Assembly (NCBI GenBank): GCA_049966155.1
Contig: JBMFVE010000003.1
Span: 192,837-256,836 of the forward strand
Source: JBMFVE01 sp049966155
Lineage (GTDB): Bacteria > Bacteroidota > Ignavibacteria > Kryptoniales > JAKASW01
Length of the DNA stretch: 64,000 bases
Direction of reading: 5' to 3'
Of this stretch, positions 24,854-34,354 are shown piece by piece. Position numbers and translations under genes: made by a program. The first letter of the stretch is position 1. Each line of letters opens with the position of its first letter. A model generated the notes under the pieces. The model ran no database searches, was not told where the DNA came from, and saw nothing but the letters and a program-made list of their open reading frames with translations.

Positions 24854-25366
24854 ATGAACTGGTACGATGTATTGTTTTATTTTTTTTCAGTTGCAGTCGT
24901 TCTTAGCGCGATTGGAGTGGTTTTTTCAAGAAACATTGTTCATGCGGCTTTTTATCTTATGTTTACCCTTTTTTCGGTAGCTGCTCTTTATGTTTTACTT
25001 AGTGCTGATTTTATTGCAGTCACTCAAATTTTGCTCTACGTTGGAGGTATATTGGTGTTGATAGTTTTTGGTGTGATGCTTACATCTAGGGCTTACGATG
25101 TCGCGGTTAAAAAAAGTATATTAAGTATTTTGCCCGCTGTTATAGTTGTCGGTGCCATAGCAGGTACCCTAATTGGAATTTTCACGACTACAAAATGGCC
25201 TGAAACCAAAATGGCACCATATGAGGAAACTGCTAAACCAATTGGTTCGTTACTGATGACCCAGTTTGTTCTCCCGTTTGAGCTGGCTTCGGTATTGTTG
25301 TTAGCTGCTCTGGTCGGTGCTGTGGTGATAGCGAGAAGAGAAAAAATTCAAAAAGGGGCTGAATAA
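24854..25366 (+). CDS. nuoJ: NADH-quinone oxidoreductase subunit J
   Basis: 170 residues with five predicted helices. The early motif AAFYLMFTLFSVAALYVLL and the GGILVLIVFGVML helix (with the conserved pi-bulge region) match NuoJ/ND6. It starts at the base after the nuoI stop, and nuoK begins at the base after its own stop, a tightly coupled arrangement. Confidence 0.94.
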   Translation: MNWYDVLFYFFSVAVVLSAIGVVFSRNIVHAAFYLMFTLFSVAALYVLLSADFIAVTQILLYVGGILVLIVFGVMLTSRAYDVAVKKSILSILPAVIVVGAIAGTLIGIFTTTKWPETKMAPYEETAKPIGSLLMTQFVLPFELASVLLLAALVGAVVIARREKIQKGAE

Positions 25367-25675
25367 ATGCATGTTGGACTCAATCACTTTTTAATCTTAA
25401 GTGCTATTCTTTTTTCTCTCGGCCTATTTGGAGTGGTCACAAGAAAGAATGCTATCATGGTTTTAATGGGAATTGAACTCATTCTCAATTCTGCGAACTT
25501 AAATTTTATAGCCTTTTCTAGGTTTGGATCGTTTGGATTGACCGGTCAGGTGGTCGCTGTGTTTGTGATTATCCTTGCGGCGGCAGAGGCGGCAATTTTG
25601 CTGGCAATAGTCCTGAATATATATCAGCAAATGAACACTGTTAATGTCGACGAAATTGATAAACTAAAGAACTGA
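25367..25675 (+). CDS. nuoK: NADH-quinone oxidoreductase subunit K
   Basis: 102 residues, three helices, the ND4L-type subunit. The conserved acidic residues of the proton path are in LMGIELILNSANL and in AAAEAAILLAIVL. It begins directly after the nuoJ stop and precedes nuoL by 8 nt. Length and motifs are standard. Confidence 0.95.
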   Translation: MHVGLNHFLILSAILFSLGLFGVVTRKNAIMVLMGIELILNSANLNFIAFSRFGSFGLTGQVVAVFVIILAAAEAAILLAIVLNIYQQMNTVNVDEIDKLKN

Positions 25676-25683
25676 GAATTAAA

Positions 25684-27795
25684 ATGCCTCAAGTAGGTCA
25701 AAATTTGATTACGCTTGCACTTGTTGTTCTGTTTCTTCCAATAACAGGATTTGTTCTGCTAATTCTCTTTGGTAGGAAGATACCGAGACAGGATCTTGTT
25801 GAAACATCTTTTTTGTTCCTCGGTTTAGCAATATCATTTTATATTTTTTACTCAAAACTGTTTCTCCTCAACTTATCAGAGATTAACTGGATATTTAACT
25901 GGATAGATTTCGGTAACGTACCGATTTTAGGGAAATTTAGAATTGACCTTGGAATAGGCATAGATAACGTGACTGCTATAATGCTTGTAGTGGTAAACCT
26001 AATAAGTTTCCTTGTGCATGTGTACTCAATTGCCTATATGCGAAATGACGTTCGATACTCGAGATATTATGCATACCTTGGTCTTTTCACATTTTCCATG
26101 CTCGGCATTGTGCTTACTAACAATCTTTTAATGATGTACGTGTCGTGGGAGTTAGTGGGATTGAGTTCCTATCTTTTAATTGGTCACTGGTATGAAAAGA
26201 AGTCTGCGGCTGATGCCGGCAAGAAAGCATTTATTGTCAACCGTGTTGGCGATGTCGGATTTTTTATCGGGATAATGATTATTTTTTCCATAATGCACAC
26301 CTTTTTGTTTAAAGATATATTTGCCGGGATTGCAGAAGGTAAGCTTGCGGGGCCATTGCTGACGGCTGCCGGCATTTTGATATTTTGTGGAGCGGTGGGA
26401 AAATCGGCGCAGTTTCCACTGCATGTTTGGCTGCCGGATGCAATGGAAGGACCTACTCCTGTCAGTGCACTAATACATGCTGCAACGATGGTCGCAGCGG
26501 GTGTTTATCTTGTTGCACGTGTTTATCCGATGCTCACGGCTGGCGCACTGACAGTAATCGCCTATATTGGAGCAATTACCGCCTTCATCAGTGCCACAAT
26601 CGCAATTGTGCAAAACGATATCAAGAAGGTTTTAGCGTATTCAACAATAAGTCAGCTTGGCTACATGGTCATGGGCCTTGGTGTTGGAGCTTTTTCTGCA
26701 GGTGTATTTCATCTTGTAACTCATGCCGCTTTTAAGGCGGGCCTTTTCTTAGCAGCTGGTTCGGTGATATACGCGATGCACCATGAGCAGGATATGAGAT
26801 ACATGGGGGGCCTGAGAAAGAAGATGCCGGTTACATATTGGTCGTTCGTGATATATTCCCTCTCAATAGCAGGGATTCCTCTGACCTCTGGATTTCTAAG
26901 CAAAGATAGTATTCTTGCAGGCACACTTGTATATGGAAAACTTACCAATAATTATATTGTTCCAATAATTGGTTACACGGTTGTCTTCCTAACAGCGGCT
27001 TATATGTTCAGATTAATTATTTTAACCTTTCATGGTGAGCCGAGAGACCTTCATAAATACGAACATGCAAAAGAATCGCCTCTTGTAATGTCTGGACCTT
27101 TAATCATTCTAGCTGCGCTTTCTCTGTTTATTTTTTACAGCCCCAACCCTTTTAACCCCGAAGATGGATGGTTTATGAGATCCGTGGTCAAGCCTGCTTC
27201 TGTAGTCCCTCTTAACCAGCAATACAGATGGGATCAGTCTCAATTGAACCCGTCATCGCCTGGTCAGGCCGGGAAAGAGGTTTTGATGCAGGAATCTGAC
27301 AATCATACTGAATCGGTTTACGAAGAGACTGCACACAGTCTTCATTATCCCGCCCTTACCTTATCTCTTGCTTTGGCTGCACTCGGCATCTTTTTCTCAT
27401 TCGGAGTTTACCAGTGGAGGTGGCTTGATGCAGAAAGACTGAAACAAAAGGTGCATTTTGTTTATATATTCCTTATCAACAAATGGTACTTCGATGAGAT
27501 ATACAATAAAGTGATAGTTGGCGGTGTACTTCTGGTCAGTAGAATGTCTGCGTGGTTTGACTCACACGTAATAGATGGTATTGTCAACGGTGCAGCAAGC
27601 CTTACGAAGGTGTGGTCATTAGCTAGTGGAAAGTTTGACAATTATGTGGTTGATGGCCTTGTAAATTTTTCAGCTTTTTTCACAGGCCTGGTTGGTGCGG
27701 GAATCCGTCGCACGCAGACAGGAAAAGTGCAGACCTACATAGTCCTTGCACTGCTTGGTTTTATAGTTATTTTCTTTGCTTTTAGAACTTATTAA
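25684..27795 (+). CDS. nuoL: NADH-quinone oxidoreductase subunit L (antiporter-like)
   Basis: 703 residues. NuoL is the distal proton-pumping subunit. It has the antiporter core with YVSWELVGLSSYLL, the Lys/His segment PLHVWLPDAMEGPTPVSA and HAATMVAAGVYLV. A polar loop (about residues 500-550) separates the core from the C-terminal helices that form the long lateral helix. The loop is somewhat longer and Ser/Glu-rich compared with common homologues. It is followed by a 103-nt gap before nuoM. Confidence 0.96.
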   Translation: MPQVGQNLITLALVVLFLPITGFVLLILFGRKIPRQDLVETSFLFLGLAISFYIFYSKLFLLNLSEINWIFNWIDFGNVPILGKFRIDLGIGIDNVTAIMLVVVNLISFLVHVYSIAYMRNDVRYSRYYAYLGLFTFSMLGIVLTNNLLMMYVSWELVGLSSYLLIGHWYEKKSAADAGKKAFIVNRVGDVGFFIGIMIIFSIMHTFLFKDIFAGIAEGKLAGPLLTAAGILIFCGAVGKSAQFPLHVWLPDAMEGPTPVSALIHAATMVAAGVYLVARVYPMLTAGALTVIAYIGAITAFISATIAIVQNDIKKVLAYSTISQLGYMVMGLGVGAFSAGVFHLVTHAAFKAGLFLAAGSVIYAMHHEQDMRYMGGLRKKMPVTYWSFVIYSLSIAGIPLTSGFLSKDSILAGTLVYGKLTNNYIVPIIGYTVVFLTAAYMFRLIILTFHGEPRDLHKYEHAKESPLVMSGPLIILAALSLFIFYSPNPFNPEDGWFMRSVVKPASVVPLNQQYRWDQSQLNPSSPGQAGKEVLMQESDNHTESVYEETAHSLHYPALTLSLALAALGIFFSFGVYQWRWLDAERLKQKVHFVYIFLINKWYFDEIYNKVIVGGVLLVSRMSAWFDSHVIDGIVNGAASLTKVWSLASGKFDNYVVDGLVNFSAFFTGLVGAGIRRTQTGKVQTYIVLALLGFIVIFFAFRTY

Positions 27796-27898
27796 TCTGG
27801 GTTGTAAGATAGATGCTGTTTCTTTACAGAAGAAAAACAAATGAAATTTTTCGTGTTAAGAGTACTCTAGACCTTCTTTTTAAACGTATGGAGGAATA

Positions 27899-29503
27899 AT
27901 GCAATATCAGTTCCTAGGAATCGGTTATCTAACCTGGATCACTTTCCTTCCAATAATTGGTATGATTGTGGTTTTGCTTATCCCTAAGGAAAACAAAAAT
28001 GCTATGCGGTGGACGGCAGTGGTGGTTACTCTGTTGCAGGTGGTTTTTGCAATGGTAATCTGGAAGAACTTCAACCCATCACTGGGAGGTATAAATCAGG
28101 AGAGTGGTTTTCAGTTTGTGGAAAAGGCGCGATGGATTGATCTTCAAGGTGCAGGATGGTTTGGGCACGTGTTGGTCGAGTACTTCCTCGGTATTGACGG
28201 CCTCAGTTTGCCAATGGTATTTCTGACAGCCCTGATATCATTTGTGGGTGTTGTTGCATCGTGGAACATTGAGAAATCGGTTAAAGGTTATTTTGCTCTT
28301 TATCTTCTTCTTGATACCGGGATGATGGGAGTTTTTGTTGCACTTGACATGTTTTTGTTCTATGTCTTCTGGGAAGTCATGTTGTTGCCGATGTATTTTC
28401 TTATTGGAATATGGGGTGGGCCAAGACGGGAATATGCTGCGATTAAGTTCTTCCTTTATACCCTATTGGGCTCGGTATTAATACTTCTTGTGATGCTTGG
28501 ACTATATTTCAGTGTGAGCATAAATGATCCTCTCACGGGGGAAAAGATTCACACTTTTAACATGCTTGCTATGATGGATCCGAAGAACTTTGACAGTGGT
28601 TCATTGCTTGCGGGAATTGGGACCTATTGGCGATATGTGGCTTTCATTGCTTTGTTTATCGGATTTGCTATCAAGGTTCCTGTGTTTCCGTTTCATACAT
28701 GGCTGCCCGATGCACATGTTGAAGCCCCAACTGCAATTAGCGTTATTTTGGCAGGTGTATTGCTAAAAATGGGAACATATGGATTCCTAAGAATTAGCTT
28801 TCCAATCTTTCCTGATGCAATGCTAAAGTATGCGTTTCCTCTCGCAATACTTGGTTTTATCAACATAGTTTATGGAGCGCTATGTGCAATGGCGCAAACA
28901 GACTTTAAGAAACTCATTGCATATTCAAGCATCAGTCACATGGGAGTGGTTTTGCTCGGCATATCGGCTTTGAATACACAGGGTGTTGCTGGTGGTGTGC
29001 TCCAGATGTTTAACCACGGGACTGTCACTGCGATGCTCTTCCTTGTCGTTGGTGTAATTTACGATCGGGCGCATACGCGTGGACTGAACGATTTTGGCGG
29101 TCTGGCAAATCAAATGCCAGTTTATACAGGAATAATGACTGTGGCGTTTTTTGCAGCAATTGGTCTTCCTGGACTGAGTGAATTTGTTAGTGAGCTCTTA
29201 TCTTACCTTGGAGCTTTTCAGACTTTTAGATGGGTGACAATTTTTTCAACGATCGGCATAGTCCTTACAGCAGGATACATGCTTTGGACTCTGCAAAGAG
29301 TGTTCCTTGGTCAGCTTCCAGAAAAGTGGAGCAAGTTGCCCGATGTGAATGGAAGAGAATTGGTGGCTTTTGTGCCGCTGATGGTGGTCGTGATTTTGTT
29401 GGGAATATTGCCATCGGTTGTACTGCATCCGATTAACGCTTCAGTGAATCATTTTGTTGACTTTGTTCAGAAGGCCGGAATTGGATTATCTGCATTAAAG
29501 TAA
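27899..29503 (+). CDS. nuoM: NADH-quinone oxidoreductase subunit M (antiporter-like)
   Basis: 534 residues with about fourteen helices, the second antiporter-like proton pump. Motifs include FYVFWEVMLLPMYFLIGIWG, PFHTWLPDAHVEAPTA and SSISHMGVVLLGI. The start ATG has a textbook GGAGG 4 nt upstream. nuoN follows after 55 nt. Confidence 0.96.
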   Translation: MQYQFLGIGYLTWITFLPIIGMIVVLLIPKENKNAMRWTAVVVTLLQVVFAMVIWKNFNPSLGGINQESGFQFVEKARWIDLQGAGWFGHVLVEYFLGIDGLSLPMVFLTALISFVGVVASWNIEKSVKGYFALYLLLDTGMMGVFVALDMFLFYVFWEVMLLPMYFLIGIWGGPRREYAAIKFFLYTLLGSVLILLVMLGLYFSVSINDPLTGEKIHTFNMLAMMDPKNFDSGSLLAGIGTYWRYVAFIALFIGFAIKVPVFPFHTWLPDAHVEAPTAISVILAGVLLKMGTYGFLRISFPIFPDAMLKYAFPLAILGFINIVYGALCAMAQTDFKKLIAYSSISHMGVVLLGISALNTQGVAGGVLQMFNHGTVTAMLFLVVGVIYDRAHTRGLNDFGGLANQMPVYTGIMTVAFFAAIGLPGLSEFVSELLSYLGAFQTFRWVTIFSTIGIVLTAGYMLWTLQRVFLGQLPEKWSKLPDVNGRELVAFVPLMVVVILLGILPSVVLHPINASVNHFVDFVQKAGIGLSALK

Positions 29504-29558
29504 TCAAATGGAAATCCAAATTTATGAATGTCCGATTTTAGATTCTTAGAGGATTGAA

Positions 29559-31055
29559 ATGGCCCAGACGATATTACATAGTTTTTTCTACATATTACCG
29601 GAAACAACATTGTCGGTGTTTTTTGTCCTTACACTTCTCTCGTCAATCGTTATAAAAGGAAGAGACAAGTTTGCTCCAGCGTACCTGGCTCTTCTCGGGT
29701 TTATTCTGGCAGGAGCTTTTGTATTTCAGCAGGCAGGCCTCAGTGAGCTAATTTTCAGTGGAATGTACGCCGTTGATCCGTTTAGCTGGTTTTTTAAGAT
29801 CATATTCTTAATAACGGGGATATTTATTGTAGTTTTTTCACTTCAAAGCAATGAGCTTGAAACTGCGTCTACGAAATACCCGGAATATTTCAGCCTGATC
29901 ATCTCTTTGACCATTGGTGCATTTTTCATGGCAGGTGCATCAAATCTCCTTATGATGTATCTGTCGCTTGAGTTGGTGAGTATTTCCTCATATATATTAT
30001 CGGGATTTACCAAAGAAAATGCGCGTGCTGATGAAGCATCTATCAAGTATGTGATTTATGGTGCTTTCTCATCTGGTTTAATGCTGTACGGAATTTCACT
30101 CATTTACGGACTGACGGGTCAGACCAGCATTTACGCTTTGAACCAGGTGCTTTCAAGTGGCGGCATACCTCGAATTACCATTCTGGTTGCTGTGGTGTTA
30201 ATGCTTGTCGGCATGGGCTACAAAATCAGTGCAGTCCCATTTCATTTCTGGACTCCAGATGTCTACGAAGGGGCTCCAATAACTATCACTGCATTTTTGT
30301 CTGTGACTTCAAAGGCAGCTGGTTTTGCAATGTTGATAAGATTTTTTAAAGTTTCTTTTATAGATATCAACGCTGTTCCTATGGCATCGGGAGCCTGGGG
30401 GATATTTAGTGAGCTGCAATGGAATGATATAATTGCTGTTCTTTCTGTTCTTACTATGACGGTCGGTAACCTCGTTGCGCTGTGGCAGACAAACATGAAA
30501 AGGCTTCTGGCGTATTCGAGTATTGCACATGCGGGATATATTTTAATGGGATTTGTCACTCTAAGCAACGAAGGAATAACGGCAATGCTTCTTTACTTCA
30601 TTGCGTATCTCCTGATGAACCTTGGCGCTTTTTATGTGGTTATGTTGATTGCCAACAGGTATCATACCGAAAATCTGAGTGATTATAAAGGGCTTGGCTA
30701 CAGGTCACCCTATGCTGCCTTTTCGCTGACAGTTTTTTTGTTTTCTCTTACCGGCATTCCGCCGACCTTTGGCTTTATCGGAAAATTTTATCTGTTCTCA
30801 GCGCTGATGAAAACAAATTATGTATGGCTGGCAATAGTTGGTGTGATAAACAGTGTAATTTCACTTTATTACTATGTACGGGTAGTGAGAAATATGTATC
30901 TGGTTGAGCCAGAGCAGAGAACGACAATCAGTTTCGATTTTGGAACAAACTTATTAATGACGCTATTGGTAATTCCAAATATTTTACTGATGCTGTATTT
31001 TTCGCCTGTTCTGAACTGGGCTCAACAATCTGTTGCAATGTTTGGCCTGAAATAA
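29559..31055 (+). CDS. nuoN: NADH-quinone oxidoreductase subunit N (antiporter-like)
   Basis: 498 residues, the third antiporter-like subunit. Diagnostic segments are MYLSLELVSISSYIL, VPFHFWTPDVYEGAP and LLAYSSIAHAGYILMG, with GIPPTFGFIGKFYLF in the C-terminal half. It ends the complex I cluster; a strong hairpin terminator follows within 15 nt. No nuoE, nuoF or nuoG occurs anywhere in the window. Confidence 0.96.
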   Translation: MAQTILHSFFYILPETTLSVFFVLTLLSSIVIKGRDKFAPAYLALLGFILAGAFVFQQAGLSELIFSGMYAVDPFSWFFKIIFLITGIFIVVFSLQSNELETASTKYPEYFSLIISLTIGAFFMAGASNLLMMYLSLELVSISSYILSGFTKENARADEASIKYVIYGAFSSGLMLYGISLIYGLTGQTSIYALNQVLSSGGIPRITILVAVVLMLVGMGYKISAVPFHFWTPDVYEGAPITITAFLSVTSKAAGFAMLIRFFKVSFIDINAVPMASGAWGIFSELQWNDIIAVLSVLTMTVGNLVALWQTNMKRLLAYSSIAHAGYILMGFVTLSNEGITAMLLYFIAYLLMNLGAFYVVMLIANRYHTENLSDYKGLGYRSPYAAFSLTVFLFSLTGIPPTFGFIGKFYLFSALMKTNYVWLAIVGVINSVISLYYYVRVVRNMYLVEPEQRTTISFDFGTNLLMTLLVIPNILLMLYFSPVLNWAQQSVAMFGLK

Positions 31056-31068
31056 TTCACCCGATAAA

Positions 31069-31094
31069 AAAGTCCGCCAGGAAAGGCGGACTTT
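31069..31094. terminator. bidirectional intrinsic terminator between nuoN and rpsU
   Basis: A 10-bp perfect stem, AAAGTCCGCC (31069-31078) with GGCGGACTTT (31085-31094), encloses the loop AGGAAA. Extra A residues precede it on the plus strand, giving a T-rich tail for transcripts coming from the minus strand. It sits between two convergent genes and probably ends both. Confidence 0.85.
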
Positions 31095-31097
31095 CAA

Positions 31098-31292
31098 TCA
31101 ACTGAGTTCTGATGCAAGCTTCTGAGCGCGCCTGATTGCCTTGATGCGCTTCATTCGCTTGCGAACTGAGGGCTTCGTGAAATATGTTCGCTTCTTGAAC
31201 TCTTTCAGAATTCCAGAGCGTTCATACTTTTTCTTAAAGCGCCTCAGTGCTCTGTCGATCGGCTCGTTCTCCTGAACAATGACGCCGACCAA
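31098..31292 (-). CDS. rpsU: 30S ribosomal protein S21
   Basis: 64 residues from a TTG at 31292. I chose this because AAGGAAG lies a proper distance upstream and the product then opens MVGVIVQENEP, as S21 does; the in-frame GTG at 31301 lies against that ribosome site. The basic core IDRALRRFKKKYERSG and the Arg/Lys-rich C-terminal helix (RKRMKRIKAIRRAQK) are standard. S21 acts in translation initiation on the small subunit. The gene is transcribed alone from the shared region before lemA. Confidence 0.95.
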   Translation of the reverse strand: MVGVIVQENEPIDRALRRFKKKYERSGILKEFKKRTYFTKPSVRKRMKRIKAIRRAQKLASELS

Positions 31293-31403
31293 AGCTATCA
31301 CCTTCCTTTGCTTTTTTATTGCACAAAATTAACTATCTGTTTAAAGAAAACCAAGAGCCATAATGATTTTTCCATCAAACTGCTAAATATTGTCATAAAG
31401 CTA

Positions 31404-31419
31404 GCTTGTTGTTACAAGC
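31404..31419. promoter_or_regulatory. short palindrome upstream of lemA (possible operator)
   Basis: GCTTGT-TGTT-ACAAGC is a perfect 6-bp inverted repeat in the 186-nt region between the divergent rpsU and lemA genes, 60 nt before the lemA start. It may be an operator or a small hairpin. No regulator can be assigned. Confidence 0.25.
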
Positions 31420-31478
31420 ATATTACCTTGAGTTTATACGATTCTTCCTCTAAATTAATTCTAAAATAGGAGATTCCA

Positions 31479-32084
31479 ATGTCTCGTGGAACTGTCATAG
31501 CATTATCCATTATCGGTGGCATTATAGTCATAGCCCTTATTGTTGTTGCATGGGGGTTTGGTGTATATAATAGACTTGTGACCTACGACGAAAATGTCAA
31601 GCAAACATGGTCGCAGGTAGAAAATCAGTACCAGAGGCGGTATGATTTGATCCCAAATTTGGTGGAAACCGTTAAAGGATATGCCAAGCATGAAGAACAG
31701 GTTTTTGAAGAAGTTACTAAAGCACGAGCGAGTGTTGGACAGATAACTGTAACACCGGAGGTTTTAAGCAATCCGGAAGCTTTCAGGCGGTTTCAGGTGG
31801 CACAGGATCAGCTGGGGGGTGCATTGAGTCGGCTCCTTGCTGTTTCAGAAAATTATCCTGATCTCAAGGCTAATCAAAACTTTCTCGCGCTTCAGGCACA
31901 GCTGGAAGGTACTGAGAATCGGATTGCAGTAGAACGCAGAAGATTTAATGAGGCAGTTCAGGCTTACAACACTCTGGTCAGACGGTTTCCTTCTGCTATT
32001 GTTGCTTCGATTTCAGGTTTTCGCGAACGTCCATACTTTGAAGCGTACAGTGCAGCACAAACCGCTCCACAGGTCAAGTTTTAG
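31479..32084 (+). CDS. lemA: LemA-family membrane protein
   Basis: 201 residues. One N-terminal membrane helix (about 6-28) precedes a helical-bundle domain with the family signature NRLVTYDENVKQTWSQVENQ and YDLIPNLVETVKGYA. LemA proteins are inner-membrane proteins of poorly defined function and are often encoded with TPM-domain proteins, as here (the TPM gene starts 9 nt downstream). The ATG is preceded by AGGAG. Confidence 0.93.
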   Translation: MSRGTVIALSIIGGIIVIALIVVAWGFGVYNRLVTYDENVKQTWSQVENQYQRRYDLIPNLVETVKGYAKHEEQVFEEVTKARASVGQITVTPEVLSNPEAFRRFQVAQDQLGGALSRLLAVSENYPDLKANQNFLALQAQLEGTENRIAVERRRFNEAVQAYNTLVRRFPSAIVASISGFRERPYFEAYSAAQTAPQVKF

Positions 32085-32093
32085 CGCATTTCA

Positions 32094-32846
32094 ATGAAAT
32101 CACAAAAGCATTACATCATATTTGAATTCGTCATTCTGATTCTTTTTGCAATTGGTTCGGCACATGCCCAGAGCCCGAATATTCCTGTGCTGACTTCAAG
32201 AGTTACAGATGAGGCTGGCGTTCTGACTGAAGATCAACGACTGTTTCTGGAAAGTCAATTGAAAGCTTTCGAGGATTCGACTTCCAATCAAATTGCAGTT
32301 CTGATAATTGGTTCTGTGCCCGGTGGAGACATTGAGTCATATTCAATTAACGTCGCTGAAAAAAACAAGCTTGGGGTAAAAGGTAAAGACAACGGCATAT
32401 TGTTCCTCATCGATACGGGTGATCACAAAGCGAGAATTGAAGTTGGCTATGGCCTTGAAGGTGTTGTACCTGACGCTATAGCCAGTTATATAATAAATGA
32501 AATTGCCGTGCCAAAATTTCGAAATGGGCAATACTTCGATGGGATTGAGGATGCTGTCAGGGCAATTATGGCTGCAATAGGGGGGACATTTCATGTTGAA
32601 AAAAGAAAGAGACGTCCTGTTCCCGACTGGTTTGTCCTGGCACTGTTTATTAGTTTTTTTCTTTTTATAATTCCAGCATTTTTCTCAAACCGCAGATATG
32701 TTGCCTCATCAAGAGGATACAGAAGCGGTTGGTGGTGGTTGCCACCGGGAGGATTTGGCAGTGGTGGAGGCTTTGGTGGAGGAGGTGGTGGTTTCAGCGG
32801 GATGGGTGGATCTTTTGGCGGCGGTGGTGCGAGTGGAAGCTGGTAG
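32094..32846 (+). CDS. TPM-domain (YgcG-like) membrane protein with Gly-rich tail
   Basis: 250 residues. A signal peptide (to about residue 25, AHAQ) is followed by a TPM domain (VTDEAGVLTEDQRLFLE, then GIEVGYGLEG-like RIEVGYGLEGVVPDA). A membrane helix comes near residues 180-200, then a C-terminal tail dominated by Gly, Ser and Phe. This is the usual YgcG arrangement: an extracytoplasmic TPM domain anchored by a C-terminal helix. Members are found with LemA and have been linked to membrane-protein quality control. It forms a pair with lemA (9-nt gap). Confidence 0.9.
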   Translation: MKSQKHYIIFEFVILILFAIGSAHAQSPNIPVLTSRVTDEAGVLTEDQRLFLESQLKAFEDSTSNQIAVLIIGSVPGGDIESYSINVAEKNKLGVKGKDNGILFLIDTGDHKARIEVGYGLEGVVPDAIASYIINEIAVPKFRNGQYFDGIEDAVRAIMAAIGGTFHVEKRKRRPVPDWFVLALFISFFLFIIPAFFSNRRYVASSRGYRSGWWWLPPGGFGSGGGFGGGGGGFSGMGGSFGGGGASGSW

Positions 32847-32864
32847 AAATATGAGAGGTTTTGC

Positions 32865-33905
32865 ATGCTAATTGTAATGGACAGCAGGGCAACTGACGAA
32901 CAAATTGAAGCTGTTGAAGAAAAGATACGTTCAATGGGATGGACTCCCCATGAAATTCCCGGATCGCTGCGCATAGCAATTGGTATTACCGGGAATAAAG
33001 GCGGAGTTGACCCTTCTTTGTTTATGAGTATGCCTGGGGTTGTCGAATGTATCCCTGTTAGCAAACCGTATAAGCTTGTCAGCCGTGACGTAAAACCTGA
33101 GAATACGATTATAAATGTAAAAGGGGTTGAGATAGGTGGAAAAGAACTGGCAATTATGGCAGGCCCATGCGCTGTTGAGAGCAGACATCAAGTACTTGAA
33201 ATAGCGGAAGTTATAAACTCTCTTGGAGTAAGGTTTTTGCGGGGAGGAGCTTATAAACCAAGGACCTCCCCTTATTCGTTTCAGGGTTTAAAGGAAGAAG
33301 GATTGAAATATTTGAGAGAAGCGGCAGATAAATTTAACCTTTGTGTTGTTACGGAAGTCAAGGACACTGAAACACTTGATCTGGTGATTGAGTACAGTGA
33401 CATTCTTCAAATTGGTGCCAGAAACATGCATAACTTTTCACTGCTTGAAGCAGTGGGGAAAAAAAGAAAGCCAGTATTGCTCAAAAGGGGTCTTTCTGCG
33501 ACTATTGAGGAATGGTTGATGGCTGCCGAGTACATAGCTTCCCAGGGGAATTATGAAATCATATTATGTGAACGTGGGATACGTACCTTTGAGCAATATA
33601 CACGAAACACACTTGACCTGAATGCGGTGCCGCTTGTAAAGCATCTCTCACACCTGCCTGTTGTTGTTGACCCGAGTCATGGAACTGGAAAGTGGGAGCT
33701 GGTAACTCCTATGACATTGGCTTCCATTGCAGCCGGGGCAGACGGCGTGATGGTTGAAGTCCATCCAAATCCCGAAAATGCTTTATCCGATGGATACCAA
33801 TCTCTTCGTCTGGACAAATTTGCAGTGTTAATTGACAAAGTGAAGAAGGTTGCTGAGGCAACCGGTAAAATTTTTCCGGGTGCAAATCGCTTAAAGGTTG
33901 ATTGA
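32865..33905 (+). CDS. aroF: 3-deoxy-7-phosphoheptulonate synthase (DAHP synthase, AroF/type I-beta)
   Basis: 346 residues. It condenses phosphoenolpyruvate and erythrose 4-phosphate, the first step of the shikimate pathway. A small N-terminal regulatory domain of ferredoxin-like fold (about 1-70) precedes the TIM barrel with MAGPCAVESRHQV, RGGAYKPRTSPYSFQG and VVDPSHGTGKW. The N-terminal domain is that of the Thermotoga/Bacillus-type enzyme, usually feedback-controlled by aromatic amino acids or related products. It sits between two TPM-domain genes with short gaps (18 and 1 nt), so it is probably in their transcript. Confidence 0.95.
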   Translation: MLIVMDSRATDEQIEAVEEKIRSMGWTPHEIPGSLRIAIGITGNKGGVDPSLFMSMPGVVECIPVSKPYKLVSRDVKPENTIINVKGVEIGGKELAIMAGPCAVESRHQVLEIAEVINSLGVRFLRGGAYKPRTSPYSFQGLKEEGLKYLREAADKFNLCVVTEVKDTETLDLVIEYSDILQIGARNMHNFSLLEAVGKKRKPVLLKRGLSATIEEWLMAAEYIASQGNYEIILCERGIRTFEQYTRNTLDLNAVPLVKHLSHLPVVVDPSHGTGKWELVTPMTLASIAAGADGVMVEVHPNPENALSDGYQSLRLDKFAVLIDKVKKVAEATGKIFPGANRLKVD

Positions 33906-33906
33906 T

Positions 33907-34350
33907 ATGCGAAAGATTTTGAGCAAGGAGGAGTTAAGGCTGTTGAGCGAAAAGATTGCGTCAATTGAGTCCAGAAGCCGAGTTGAGATTAGAATTGTCG
34001 TAAGACACAGAAAACATTGGTCTGAACGCAGGCTCTTGCCAAGACAGCTTGCCGAAAGGGAGTTTCATGTTCTGGGAATGTCGAATACAAAGGAGCATAC
34101 AGGCATTTTAATTTTTATCCTTGTAAAAGACAGAAAGTTTGAAATAGTTGCTGATACGGGCGTAAATGAAGTTGTACCTGCCACTTTCTGGGATAATATT
34201 GCTTCAAAACTTTCAAGGCATTTCACAGAAACCAATTTTTTCAAGGGACTTATTGAGGCGTTAAAGGAAGTAGAAGATTTAGTTGTTGAAAAGCTTCCTG
34301 CAGGGGCGAAAAATACCGATGAGTTGCCCAATGATGTTATTGAGGAGTGA
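33907..34350 (+). CDS. soluble TPM-domain protein
   Basis: 147 residues from the ATG at 33907, which directly follows the aroF stop; an in-frame TTG at 33898 would overlap aroF. The protein is one TPM-like domain without signal peptide or membrane helix: an amphipathic N-terminal helix (SKEELRLLSEKIASIE), then EIRIVVRHRKHW, GILIFILVKDRKFEIVADTGV and a closing helix. It appears to be the cytoplasmic relative of the TPM protein encoded two genes upstream. Function is unknown. Confidence 0.85.
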   Translation: MRKILSKEELRLLSEKIASIESRSRVEIRIVVRHRKHWSERRLLPRQLAEREFHVLGMSNTKEHTGILIFILVKDRKFEIVADTGVNEVVPATFWDNIASKLSRHFTETNFFKGLIEALKEVEDLVVEKLPAGAKNTDELPNDVIEE

Positions 34351-34354
34351 AATA

